This document shows, one piece after another, positions 18,568-28,108 of a DNA stretch of 64,000 nucleotides. This DNA comes from Fabrea salina. Lineage: Eukaryota; Ciliophora; Heterotrichea; Heterotrichida; Fabreidae. The DNA lies in NCBI GenBank assembly GCA_022984795.1, contig JALIHJ010000030.1, positions 1 through 64,000 on the forward strand. Reading direction: 5' to 3'. Positions within the stretch are counted from its first letter, which is position 1. Every line of letters starts with the position of its first letter. The position numbers and the translations under genes were made by a program. The notes below the pieces were generated by a model that made no database searches, was not told the DNA's origin, and saw only the letters and a program-made list of their open reading frames with translations.

Positions 18568-19587
18568 CTATAGTTTCCTGCCGTAAACAAGTCTTTCTAA
18601 GTTGGCAATTTTTTCTAAAAGGTCTTGGTTTTCTTTTGAAAGTTGCCGGATTTCTTTAGTGAGTTTGTCTTTTTCGTTGGTGAGTACGTTTCGGTGCTTG
18701 AAAGCTTCTTCCCTGGCATTAGTTACTCTCTGGAGGCCCCTTTCTTGCATTTCTGTCATTTTGAGGGTGGAGTTGAGGACCTGTTCGAAGTGCTCTACGT
18801 CCTTGGAGTGGTTTTCTTGTTTGTCAGCAACTTCAGTTTTCAAGGCAAAAACTTCGTTTTCAAGGTGCTTGATTTCGGAGTCTTTCCTAAGTATAAGGTC
18901 TTCTAGGTCAGCCATTCTAGTTTGGTGGTGCCTTCTTAGTGCAGAAACTTCAGCTTCGTGGTCCCTTACAGTTTCCCTTTTGAGCTTCTCAATTCTTCCA
19001 ATTTCTTGTTCAGTGCCTTGGAACTCTTGGTGGTAGTAGTCGATTTCTTTAGTGAAAACTCTGATCTTTTCTCGGAGTTCGTTGTTCGAAGAGCGGTACT
19101 TAGCAATTTCTTCAGTTACGCTAACTTGGTCTTCTTGGCTTCTGGTTTTTTGTTGGCTTAGACTTGCTTTGGCTTCTTGGATTTGGTTGCGCAAGTTCAG
19201 AATAACTGAGTCTTTTTCTTTGATGAGGTTCTCTCTGCGGAGGTTGGCTTCTTGGTTGATGTTGGTAATTTCCCTTTCGTGTTGGTCGTCAGCTGCTTCT
19301 ATCTGGCGTCTTAGTTCCATAAGTTGTCTCCTTAAGTTCTCTGTGTTGGTTTCGTGCTCAGCTTCTTGAGCACTTAACTTGTCGTAAACAGACTTAAGTG
19401 CTCTTTCGTGGTTTCTTTCCAACTGACCTACGAACTCCTCGGAGTAAGTGAAGGAAGAAGGTCTGTAACTTGCACTGGGGGAAGCCAAAGACCTCCTTGA
19501 AGGAGAGTACTCGCGTCTTTCAAAGCTAGGACTGAGGCCTGGAGAGCCCCTGACTGAAAAAGGCGACCTGTAAGGACTTCCGTGCAT
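18568..19587 (-). CDS. Coiled-coil protein with Ser/Pro-rich head
   Basis: The 339-residue protein has an N-terminal ~50-residue head rich in SPxR repeats (SPYRSPFS, RGSPGLSPS, EYSPSRRS), then an almost unbroken heptad coiled coil from about residue 50 to the end. Heads of this kind are typical phosphorylation targets in cytoskeletal filament proteins. No family is recognised; a basal body or cortical fibre component is plausible but unproven. It is divergent from the PLU-1/PHD gene across 76 bp. Confidence 0.7.
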   Translation of the reverse strand: MHGSPYRSPFSVRGSPGLSPSFERREYSPSRRSLASPSASYRPSSFTYSEEFVGQLERNHERALKSVYDKLSAQEAEHETNTENLRRQLMELRRQIEAADDQHEREITNINQEANLRRENLIKEKDSVILNLRNQIQEAKASLSQQKTRSQEDQVSVTEEIAKYRSSNNELREKIRVFTKEIDYYHQEFQGTEQEIGRIEKLKRETVRDHEAEVSALRRHHQTRMADLEDLILRKDSEIKHLENEVFALKTEVADKQENHSKDVEHFEQVLNSTLKMTEMQERGLQRVTNAREEAFKHRNVLTNEKDKLTKEIRQLSKENQDLLEKIANLERLVYGRKL

Positions 19588-19663
19588 CTTAGATACTAAA
19601 AGTAGTTAGAGTTAATGATACATTGCAAAAAATCAAAACAAGTAATGCTTTGATGTAATAATA

Positions 19664-22600
19664 ATGAAAGCCAAAAAAGACGAGTTTGTGTGTTCGAAGT
19701 GCAAACAAGGAGGAGTCCATTACTGCAGAGGAATGTGCAACCCGTGCTACCAGAGACACTTGAGGCAAAAACACAAAGACAGAAAACTCAAAAAGCCTGC
19801 TCAAGCTAACACCAAAAAACATCACAACGACTACCCTTTGAGGTCCCCTCGAGTGGGAGAGCAATTCCAAGCCGACATGCCAACTTGCGACTGCCCGTTC
19901 CAAAGTCCCAACTACACCAAAGTTTCCTCAAAAGAAGAAGACGAACGGCGGGAAAAATTCCTCAAGTTCTGCAAAGAAATGTTTGATGAGACCCAGGCTG
20001 AAGGTGATATAATAAAGGGAGCTGCAGGACTCCAAGAGCGCGCCATTGGACTTCTGAGAACCTACGGAGACTTGAGCAAAGCAATGTACGCAGTCCTCAA
20101 GCCAGTCCAGCTGCTTTTGAACCCCGAGTTAGTCAACAACCTGCCGCCAGAAGACATTTCTCGAGAAGTCCAGGAAGCTGAAAGAGAAATCAAGAAAAAC
20201 AAAAAGGACTCCAAAGAAGAACTGCTTGAAAAAATCACCCGGGCTGTGGACGAAGGCATCACTGAGTCCGAACTCCAAACTCTGCTCCAGTTAGCCACCA
20301 ACATCAAAGTCAATGTTCCTCCCGAAATCGTGGAGAGGTTGTCTGAAGCCCAAAAATTTTCCTCCGAAGCAAGAAAACACCTCAAAGAAAAGTCTCTGAG
20401 CTTGGAGCACCTCCGCAACCTCGTAGCCGAGTCCAAGAACTATCCAGTGCAAACTGCCACCATGAAGAACCTAGAAGAAGTTCTTCAGAACGCAGAGGAG
20501 TGGAGTTCCCAAGTAGCCGGGCTGAAGTCCCCTACTTTGAGGCAACTCCACGTTTTGGTCGGAGAAGGCGGGAGAATTCCAATAGACCTAAAAGAACTTC
20601 CCCAACTCCGTGAAAAATACCGCAACGTGAAAAAATGGGTGGAGTCAGCCAACGCCTTAGTGAGGTCTTGGAAAACCCGAGCTGACTCCCGTTCAAGCAT
20701 AAACCACGTTGAAAGTCTTCTTAAACAAGCAGAAGCCCTAGACTTCACTCACAACGAAATTGGAGTGCTTCGGGGGGCTATGGAGCAAGTAAAGGAATGG
20801 GAAGAAAGACTAGCAATGCTTCAAGAAGACGAGCACAACGAAACTTCTATCATAAGCCTTTTAGAAGAGGCCAAGGCACTGCCTTTAGACGTAGGAACTA
20901 TTGAGCACAAGAAAGTGACTGCTCACTGGTCAGAAAAAGCCAAAAGAATTTTGGAGTCTGAAAAGATTCCCCAAAAAGTCCTTACGCAAGTGCTGAACGA
21001 AGCCAAAAACAAGTCAGTTGTCAGCAGTATGGTCACAGAACTCCAAAGCATATCTGACAGAACTAAAGATTGGCGGGAACAAGCCAAAAAGGCCATTTCC
21101 AACCAGTCTTTGACTGAAGTTTCCTACATAGAGAAACTCATTGAGGATTCTGGCAGTCTGAAAGTGGAAGTTGACTCAACTGTCCAGCAGTTAGAGAGCA
21201 AACTAGCAAAAGCCTTCAATTTCCAAAAAGTCTGTCAGGAGTTCCTCAAGAAGCCTCAAGAAACTTGGAAGTTCTCTGAAATAAAGAGTCTGCAACGCAC
21301 CCAGTCCCAACTAGGACTGACTTGTGAAGAGTACCGAGAAGTCAAGAGTCTCCTAGAAAACACTGAAAACTGGAACTTAAACGCAATGGAGTTCCTAGAA
21401 AAGTTCCCCAGAAACGAACCCCTTCCAGAGGAAGTCAACACACTCAGAAGACTTATCCAGAACTGTCCTGAAGTTATGAAGAACTCAGAGGAACTCCAGC
21501 AACTGCTTGAAATGCAGTCTAAGTCACTAGAGTGGCTGAAGCAGTCCAAAGTTGCTATAAAGAACTCTGACTTGGATAAGTTCAAAGAACTCCATGAAGA
21601 AGCCAAACTTGTTCCAGTTGACTTCCAGAACTTCTGCACTATCAAGCAAAACTTAGACAGGTTCAAGTGGGAACAGTGCGCCCAGGAAGCTTTGGAGTCC
21701 AGAAACTACGAAAAACTTTGTGAGTTGAGAAACAGACTAGACGGAAAGACAGAACTCAACGCAAAAATAACCCAGGAACTCCAAAAAACACAGACCTGGA
21801 AAATGGAACTGGAAAGAGTTTGCGAAGAGGGCTCCAAAGAAGACCTGGAAGTCCTTTACAAGCAAACGAAGCAAGTGCCAGTAGCTTTTAACCAAAAAGA
21901 AACTCTCAAGAAGACCATAATGGTGATGGAACTTTGGGAAGAAAGAGCCCAGGAGTTCCTGTGCAAAGGAGGAGACTACGCAGAACTGAGGAGTCTGATC
22001 AAAGAAGGAGAGTTGGTGAGTATGGACCAGAAACTCATAGAAACCCTCAGGGGTTTAGCTGAGAGCTTCAAAGAGTGGAGGAAAAAAGCCAAAGGGATCA
22101 TTAACGCCATTCCCAACCCGCCTCCAAGACAAGCTTGTCAGTCTAAGGTTTTCAAAAAGCGCTGCTTTTTCCAAGAGTACAAGTTAGAGTCCGAAGGAAA
22201 CTTGAAGGAAGACCTTTTGAACGCTTTGGAAAAAGCTCCTGAAGTAGAAATTCCCAGTGTGAGTTACGCCTTTCCTCTGTACCACCCCACTGAAGGCATA
22301 TCCTTGATCATCAGGAAAGGAAAGCTCTTTCCGAAAGCCAAAACTCCATTTTTCGAAACGAAGAGAAAACGTGCTTTGTCTTACAAACAAAGAACCACTG
22401 ACGAAGTTAAGTCAGGCAAGAAACCCCCCAAACGGCCCAGGGACTTGCAAGTTCCCTGGAGCACTTACTGTGTGTGCAGGAACGAAATGAACTGGGACGA
22501 CAACATAATGGTTAGTTGTGACTTTTGTGGAGAGTGGTACCACCCCTCTTGTATTTTAATAGACGTGAACGAACTCGAGAAGTCAGAAGAGTTTGCTTGT

Positions 22601-23467
22601 TGGGTGTGTCAGGAACGAGCAGGAGCCCGCACAGAACGCGTAAAGCGTCAGGTAGTGGACTTAGAAGAGTTCCGAGAAACCCTGAAGAAAGGAGTTCCTA
22701 GTCAAGAACTTAGGGACTTAGAAACCATTGCACAGAGAGTTGAAGAGTGGCGACTTAACGCAGAGAGTTTGCTCAAGGAAGGCTTGGAACAAATTTCGGA
22801 AGAACAAGGTCTTTTGGACTTGTGGATGCAAAAGGCTTTGGCAGAGTATGAAGCACTTCCTGTAGCTTTGGAAGAAAGGAACTGTTTAATGCGTCTTTTG
22901 CAAAAAAGAGACTGGGCACGCGAGGCCCTTAAGTGCATTCGGCTCAAAGCTTCTTCACGGAACATCAAGAAACTTCTGAAACAGGGGTTGGCTTTCAACG
23001 ACCCTATTTTGGACAGTTTGGTAAGTCAGTTGGAGGAACTCCACTCTTCTATAAACTATTACACTAACCAACTTCACGCCCTTTCCAGTAGTAAAGCTTC
23101 TCTGCAGGAGTATAAAGTTTTCCTAGAGTCGGTTCCTGAGCAGTTCTCTAAGTTCGAAAAGTTTGAAAAACTCCGCAAAAAAATAGAACAATTCGAAACA
23201 ATTTTGAACGAAGTTCAGAAAACCCAAAACCGCGAGTACTTGCAACTGTACAACAACTTAGAAAGAGCCAAAAAACTCAACATACAACACGAGACTTTAA
23301 AGCAACTAGAAAACCAACTACTGGCTGTCAACGAGTGGAGTTCCAGAGCCCAGCAAGTTCTCAATTCTAACGACAAACCTAAGATCCAACAACTCATCCA
23401 AGAATACAAAAAGTTCAACATTTCGCACCCTTTGGGACTGACTTTGCAAGAACAACTAAATAAGTAA
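19664..23467 (+). CDS. PLU-1-repeat protein with PHD finger, no JmjC
   Basis: This large 1267-residue protein has an N-terminal Cys cluster (CSKC...CRGMCNPC, about residues 10-28), then long helical repeats centred on a Trp plus acidic/basic helices (WRxxAxxL, EEWxxxAxxL), as in the PLU-1 region of KDM5 histone demethylases. One PHD finger lies near residues 926-985 (YCVC, CDFC, WYHPSC, CWVC). More repeats follow it. The JmjN, ARID and JmjC domains of KDM5 are absent, so it cannot demethylate. A chromatin-reading scaffold is the likely role, with the PHD finger binding histone H3 tails. Repeats cover most of the length, far more than in KDM5. Confidence 0.8.
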   Translation: MKAKKDEFVCSKCKQGGVHYCRGMCNPCYQRHLRQKHKDRKLKKPAQANTKKHHNDYPLRSPRVGEQFQADMPTCDCPFQSPNYTKVSSKEEDERREKFLKFCKEMFDETQAEGDIIKGAAGLQERAIGLLRTYGDLSKAMYAVLKPVQLLLNPELVNNLPPEDISREVQEAEREIKKNKKDSKEELLEKITRAVDEGITESELQTLLQLATNIKVNVPPEIVERLSEAQKFSSEARKHLKEKSLSLEHLRNLVAESKNYPVQTATMKNLEEVLQNAEEWSSQVAGLKSPTLRQLHVLVGEGGRIPIDLKELPQLREKYRNVKKWVESANALVRSWKTRADSRSSINHVESLLKQAEALDFTHNEIGVLRGAMEQVKEWEERLAMLQEDEHNETSIISLLEEAKALPLDVGTIEHKKVTAHWSEKAKRILESEKIPQKVLTQVLNEAKNKSVVSSMVTELQSISDRTKDWREQAKKAISNQSLTEVSYIEKLIEDSGSLKVEVDSTVQQLESKLAKAFNFQKVCQEFLKKPQETWKFSEIKSLQRTQSQLGLTCEEYREVKSLLENTENWNLNAMEFLEKFPRNEPLPEEVNTLRRLIQNCPEVMKNSEELQQLLEMQSKSLEWLKQSKVAIKNSDLDKFKELHEEAKLVPVDFQNFCTIKQNLDRFKWEQCAQEALESRNYEKLCELRNRLDGKTELNAKITQELQKTQTWKMELERVCEEGSKEDLEVLYKQTKQVPVAFNQKETLKKTIMVMELWEERAQEFLCKGGDYAELRSLIKEGELVSMDQKLIETLRGLAESFKEWRKKAKGIINAIPNPPPRQACQSKVFKKRCFFQEYKLESEGNLKEDLLNALEKAPEVEIPSVSYAFPLYHPTEGISLIIRKGKLFPKAKTPFFETKRKRALSYKQRTTDEVKSGKKPPKRPRDLQVPWSTYCVCRNEMNWDDNIMVSCDFCGEWYHPSCILIDVNELEKSEEFACWVCQERAGARTERVKRQVVDLEEFRETLKKGVPSQELRDLETIAQRVEEWRLNAESLLKEGLEQISEEQGLLDLWMQKALAEYEALPVALEERNCLMRLLQKRDWAREALKCIRLKASSRNIKKLLKQGLAFNDPILDSLVSQLEELHSSINYYTNQLHALSSSKASLQEYKVFLESVPEQFSKFEKFEKLRKKIEQFETILNEVQKTQNREYLQLYNNLERAKKLNIQHETLKQLENQLLAVNEWSSRAQQVLNSNDKPKIQQLIQEYKKFNISHPLGLTLQEQLNK

Positions 23468-23499
23468 AGTTTGTATCTTTAAATCTTCTAGATACTAAT

Positions 23500-26400
23500 A
23501 TGAAGCTAAACTTGTTTCTCAGCCTTTTGGAAGTGTCTTTTGGAAGTTTACTAGTGGCTTCTCCCTACAGTTCAAGCATTCCTCCAAACAACTTCACTCT
23601 AGTAAATGTTTCCTCTCTTCAAAATATCCAAGAACTGCCTTACTCCCAAGTGTACCTTGACTTCACTAGCTCTTACCTTTACTCATCTGCACTTGGACAA
23701 CTTGCTACTGAGGTCTGCTCTCCCCACATTCGACTCAGTTATGCTAGTTCCCCTCCAAGTGAGTTTTCAGTGTCCCTTTTTAGTGAAGAATTTCCTCAGG
23801 TAGTTAAAACTGTCCTGGAATGGCTGAACTTAAGTAAGTACGGAATCATTTACACTCTTGAAAACAGAGAAGCTTCTAACCAGTTAATTTCAGAAGCTAC
23901 TGAAGTGCTGCCTTTAGTTAACGACTCTGAGCCAAGTAAGTTGTTTAGTTTACTAAGCCAAATAAGGTTCCTTGAAAGCAATGCAATATTAGTGCATGCA
24001 AACGAAAAAACCACCAACTACTTACTCGAAGCTGCAAGTAGACAGCAAATGGACGAGGGTTACATTTGGATTATTCTCAATGAAGTTAACTTGAACTTTT
24101 CCAATTCTTCTTTGCTGTTAAATGGTCCTCTTCAACTCAAGTATGCTTTCCTAAACTCTTTTGAATTAGCCAGTAACTCTTTGCAGCAGTGCAAGGGACT
24201 CATTAGACATCTTTTATTGCAGTGCTTGTATGAAAACTTGAACCTAACATCCAGGGGGTTTTTAAAGCCTAACTTCACTCTGTTTAACGTTCAGAACTCC
24301 CAAAGAGTAGAAGTAGGTAGAGTGGACTCTGGAGAGTTGGTTTTGACAAAAGACATCATTTGGCCAGGAGGAGGCAAACAAATCCAAGAGTACAAACCAA
24401 TCAACTTCTGTCACGATGACGGACTAGAGTCACCTCAAGGCAACTTTTTGGACTTTTTGGTTCCTGTGAAACAGGGTTCAGACTTAAGTGTGTCCTACAT
24501 TAACAATCAGTCAAGTCTTTTAGGTTCTTTCCAGCTCAAAAAAACATCCTTGAACTTTGGAGGCATTCGGTACAACGAAAGCTTTGCACTTAAAGAATTC
24601 CAAGAAAAAAAGCAGGCAATGAAGAACTTTTTAGTGGCTCCCTCAATGTCAGAACTAGCTGTGGAAATGTTAAGGGTGTTTGCCAACCACTCCTTCACAA
24701 TTCCCACAGTAGGCCACTCAAATACTTTACGGTCTCTTTCTTCAAGTGCAGAGTTTCCTTACTACGCACGAGTTAACATTCCAGATTCCTATATTTCAGT
24801 AATACTGGGACTGGTAATTCAGAACTTTGGCTGGAGTAAAGTAGGTGTTCTTTACATGGACAACCCTTACTCAAGGGAACTCAACCACTTTTTTGAACTC
24901 GAAGCCCAAAAAAAGAATATTCAAGTCCCTAACAAGCCCCACAACAAGCTTCCAGACAATTCCCAGCAGTGGACTCAAGGAGAAATTGACCAGCAACTAG
25001 AAGTTCTGAGGAATTCTGGAACCAGAGTAGTGGTGGTTTTCTGCTTCATGAATGACATCAGAAAAATTGCTGTTAGAATGCATGAACTAGGCCACTTAGG
25101 TTACCAATTTATTGCGGTTGGCTGGCTGTTTGATGAGTTGGTTAACGAAAGACAAACTGACTCTTACAACGCTACTCGAGAGTTAGTTGTCAGAGAAGTG
25201 TTGAGAGGAGCTTTGATGCTGTTTCCAGTTGCTTTTCAAGGAGAGTTCGGAAACCACATAAAAACACTTTACAAAGAAACTTTTGGAACTGAAGCAAACG
25301 GCTACTCAGCTTTTGCCTTTGATGCTGTGATGGCTGGGGCTGAGGCACTTGAGTACTTAGTTGCCAGGGGACTTGACTACTCAAATCCTTCTGTAATGAT
25401 GTCAGCTATAAGAAACGTTAAGTTCACAGGAGTTACGGGCAGAGTAAGCATTGACAAGTTTTCAAACGACAGAGCAGCAATGGACCACTTAATAGTTAAC
25501 TGCCAAGAAAGCTTGTCTGGGTGGACTATTCAAGAAGTTGGTTTGTTTTCGCCGGCCAGCAGTCAGGTGTTTTCTTTTCAGGAGCCTATTTTGTGGTTTG
25601 ACGGTTCAGAAGAAGTTCCTGGTGAAGTGCTAAATAACTTTGAGTGTGAGGGAGGAAGCTCTTGGGAACTGCCTAACTCAGTGTTTTCTCTTGTTTCAGT
25701 TGTTGTTTTGGCCGTGTTGTTTGTTAGCATTTACTTAAACTACAAGCAATGGAGCACAGTAGAGTACCAAGAACCCCAGAAAGGAGCAGAATTGAGTTTC
25801 TACGATCTGTTAGCTATGGCAAGAGTTCTAATGGAGTTTTCTGGACTTTTAGGACTTATGCCTAGTGTTTTAGTTGGTAAAGCCTGGAGTAACTTGTTTG
25901 GGGAAACACTAGCTCTGCTTTTGGACGACTTTTTTTCAAAGCACTCGGTGGCTTTTTGGGTAGCCTTTTTTGGGGCTAATTCAGTGTTTCTGGGAGTTGC
26001 TTTGATGAAGCTTTGCAAAAAACTAGGAGTGAAGGTACCTTTTCTAGGGGTTGTTGAAATGGTAGTGGTGGACTTGGTTTACGTAGGACTGTTTAGCAAC
26101 TTAACAAACATTTTCTTCTGCAGAGGAAGGTCTTTAGTTTACGACTGTTCAATGGCTTGCTGGGAAGGGAAGCACTTAGTTTATGCAATTCCTGAGTTAG
26201 GGGTAGTGTGTTTGTTTACTTGGTTCGTAGTTTACTGCAAACCTTTTTCACAGCACAACCAACTCAACGAACTTAACTTACTGCTTGACCCTAAGTACGT
26301 TTACTTAAGTATGTGCAGTGAGTGTTTTTTGATTCTGTTTAAAAAGTTAGAACTGGTGGTTCCTGAAGCTTACATGGTAGTGTACGGTGTTGTGCTTGGT

Positions 26401-26814
26401 TTGAAAGTAGTTTTGCTTGGAAGGAAGAGACCCTATAACCTTGAAATGATGAACATTTTAAACATTTCGTCTTTAGCAGGTGTGTTTTGGGTGAATGGAC
26501 TAGGAACAGCAAGGCTGTTTGTTGACTTAGCAGCAGTTTGGGAAAACGTTTTGTTTTGGACAGGAATGCTACTTAACTTAGTGCTTCTTGTAGTTTACGT
26601 GAGGTGCAAAAAACTAAGTTGGCCTTTTGAGGGGGACTTGAAGAGAAAGATGGAACTTTTTAGGTTTGCTTTTAAGAAGTCAAACAAAGAACAAGCACAG
26701 AAAGTGCAGAAGAGACTGAAAAAGGTGTCTTCTTTGTTCGAACTAAGTCCAGAACCCCCTAGTCCTTTCCAGGAACAACACTCCACAGTGGTAAAAACAA
26801 CAGCTTTTACTTAA
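23500..26814 (+). CDS. Class C GPCR-like receptor with ANF-type ligand lobe
   Basis: The predicted N-terminus is secretory. Two Venus-flytrap-like stretches follow: a degenerate one (about residues 40-250) and a clear ANF-receptor/periplasmic-binding lobe (about 395-690; WSKVGVLYMDNPYS, GYSAFAFDAVMAG). Many NxS/T glycosylation sites fit an extracellular position. From about residue 725 there are seven to nine membrane helices and a short basic cytoplasmic tail (KKSNKEQAQKVQKRLKK). The organisation resembles GABA-B-type receptors without the cysteine-rich linker. The ligand is unknown. An ion channel or other polytopic effector cannot be excluded, because the helices are diverged. Confidence 0.75.
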   Translation: MKLNLFLSLLEVSFGSLLVASPYSSSIPPNNFTLVNVSSLQNIQELPYSQVYLDFTSSYLYSSALGQLATEVCSPHIRLSYASSPPSEFSVSLFSEEFPQVVKTVLEWLNLSKYGIIYTLENREASNQLISEATEVLPLVNDSEPSKLFSLLSQIRFLESNAILVHANEKTTNYLLEAASRQQMDEGYIWIILNEVNLNFSNSSLLLNGPLQLKYAFLNSFELASNSLQQCKGLIRHLLLQCLYENLNLTSRGFLKPNFTLFNVQNSQRVEVGRVDSGELVLTKDIIWPGGGKQIQEYKPINFCHDDGLESPQGNFLDFLVPVKQGSDLSVSYINNQSSLLGSFQLKKTSLNFGGIRYNESFALKEFQEKKQAMKNFLVAPSMSELAVEMLRVFANHSFTIPTVGHSNTLRSLSSSAEFPYYARVNIPDSYISVILGLVIQNFGWSKVGVLYMDNPYSRELNHFFELEAQKKNIQVPNKPHNKLPDNSQQWTQGEIDQQLEVLRNSGTRVVVVFCFMNDIRKIAVRMHELGHLGYQFIAVGWLFDELVNERQTDSYNATRELVVREVLRGALMLFPVAFQGEFGNHIKTLYKETFGTEANGYSAFAFDAVMAGAEALEYLVARGLDYSNPSVMMSAIRNVKFTGVTGRVSIDKFSNDRAAMDHLIVNCQESLSGWTIQEVGLFSPASSQVFSFQEPILWFDGSEEVPGEVLNNFECEGGSSWELPNSVFSLVSVVVLAVLFVSIYLNYKQWSTVEYQEPQKGAELSFYDLLAMARVLMEFSGLLGLMPSVLVGKAWSNLFGETLALLLDDFFSKHSVAFWVAFFGANSVFLGVALMKLCKKLGVKVPFLGVVEMVVVDLVYVGLFSNLTNIFFCRGRSLVYDCSMACWEGKHLVYAIPELGVVCLFTWFVVYCKPFSQHNQLNELNLLLDPKYVYLSMCSECFLILFKKLELVVPEAYMVVYGVVLGLKVVLLGRKRPYNLEMMNILNISSLAGVFWVNGLGTARLFVDLAAVWENVLFWTGMLLNLVLLVVYVRCKKLSWPFEGDLKRKMELFRFAFKKSNKEQAQKVQKRLKKVSSLFELSPEPPSPFQEQHSTVVKTTAFT

Positions 26815-26823
26815 CTAATAAAG

Positions 26824-27228
26824 ATGAACGAAGAAGAAAGAATCCTAAGAGACAAAATAATAGACGCAGTAGGCAGCATCAAGGATCCCGAAGCCCCCCA
26901 GACCCTGGAAGAACTCGAAGTAGTTAAGGAAGAAGACATCTTTGTAAAGTGCTGCGAAAACTCCTGCCAGGTTAAAATATACTGGGCCCCCACTGTGCCT
27001 CACTGTTCCTTTGCCAACAACATTGGCCTGAGCATGCTTTACAAGATCAAAAAGGACCTTCCTGATCTCAAGCTCAAAGTAGACATTATTTTGAAGGAAG
27101 ACTCCCACTTAACTAAAGCTGACAGTAAGGTATAAGTAGTTGACAAGCAAATCAACGATAAAGAAAGAGTTGCTGCTGCTTTGGAAAACCCAGATGTTAT
27201 CCAAATGATAGAAGAATCCATTAATTAA
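26824..27228 (+). CDS. CIA2: Cytosolic iron-sulfur assembly component 2 (MIP18/FAM96)
   Basis: The spliced product is 129 residues. It matches the CIA2/FAM96 (MIP18, DUF59) family that, with CIAO1 and MMS19, delivers Fe-S clusters to cytosolic and nuclear proteins. The motifs are SIKDPEAPQTLEEL, the VPHCSFA site with the reactive Cys, and the C-terminal DKQINDKERVAAALEN, which is almost invariant in the family. Without splicing the frame stops at 27133. Removing the 15-nt intron at 27125-27139 restores the conserved C-terminus exactly. The stop codon overlaps that of the convergent DOHH gene. Confidence 0.95.
27125..27139 (+). other. 15-nt intron in CIA2
   Basis: GTAAGGTATAAGTAG. It has GTA at the 5' end, AG at the 3' end and A at position 10. 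Its removal joins KAD to IDKQINDKERV, the family's conserved tail. Retained, it would give an in-frame TAA. Confidence 0.93.
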
Positions 27229-28100
27229 TTACTTGAAAACCAATAGTCAGAAATGTCCAGTGCAATGTAGCAACTGGATGCAACGGGCTCTGCAGGGTCC
27301 CTTTTGTGCTTTTCTAGAATCTGTAAGTACTCTTGCTGGTCTGTGATGCTTCCTATTGCTTCAGCTGACTCGTGGCGCACAATGTAGGCGTCAGAGGGGT
27401 TCTCCAAAGCCTGTACTAGGGCAGGAAGTGCAGGTTTGGCCTTTTCGCGCAGCTGCCCAAACACAAAAGCTATTTCGTGCCTGAACAAGTTCGAAAAGCT
27501 AGGGTTGTTGAGGCCCTGGGCTATGACCAGCACTGCTTCGGGAGTGCCTATGTCTCTGAGGGAGAAAAGTGCTCTGTATCTGTCCCACAAACTCTGAGTT
27601 GTGTCGTTGAAGATTTCAGTTAGTTGTTCGATTGTATAGTCTTCCGAAAAAGGAGGAGTGGGGTCCACAGACAAGTAGTCTGAGTTCTTTACCTTTTCTT
27701 TGCTCCTCAGCCAGTTTATTCTTTCAATGGCTAACTGACAAGTTTCAGAAATCTCTTGATGTTGTGAGTCTAGGTACTGCCTAAGTATGTCCAAAAACTT
27801 AGCAGACCCTATAGCCCCCATAGCCTCTGCAGCTTCGTGGCGATTAATTACACTGTCGGTCTCGTCCTTCAGAACACCAGATAAGAATTCATAGCAGTCT
27901 TCGTTGCCAATTTGGCCCAGTACGTAACAGATTTCGTGTCTTAGCAAGTCAGAGTTGTTGTTGTAGTAAGCTTCAGTCAGCAAAGGGTAAACTTCAGGGG
28001 TCCCTATTGTTCTAAGGTCAAACACAGCATTGGTCTTTTGTGTAATGGAGTAGTCACCATTAAGGGTGTTTCTAAGACTTTCTAAGTCACTTGAAGCCAT
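27225..28100 (-). CDS. DOHH: Deoxyhypusine hydroxylase
   Basis: The 291-residue HEAT-repeat diiron enzyme performs the last step of hypusine formation on eIF5A. All four metal-binding His-Glu pairs are visible: LRHEI (H55/E56), NRHEA (H88/E89), FRHEI (H208/E209) and VRHES (H243/E244), arranged as two symmetrical HEAT halves as in the human and yeast enzymes. It is 8 bp downstream of the S28 peptidase gene, and its stop codon overlaps that of CIA2 on the other strand. Confidence 0.96.
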   Translation of the reverse strand: MASSDLESLRNTLNGDYSITQKTNAVFDLRTIGTPEVYPLLTEAYYNNNSDLLRHEICYVLGQIGNEDCYEFLSGVLKDETDSVINRHEAAEAMGAIGSAKFLDILRQYLDSQHQEISETCQLAIERINWLRSKEKVKNSDYLSVDPTPPFSEDYTIEQLTEIFNDTTQSLWDRYRALFSLRDIGTPEAVLVIAQGLNNPSFSNLFRHEIAFVFGQLREKAKPALPALVQALENPSDAYIVRHESAEAIGSITDQQEYLQILEKHKRDPAEPVASSCYIALDISDYWFSSN

Positions 28101-28108
28101 ATTTCTTA

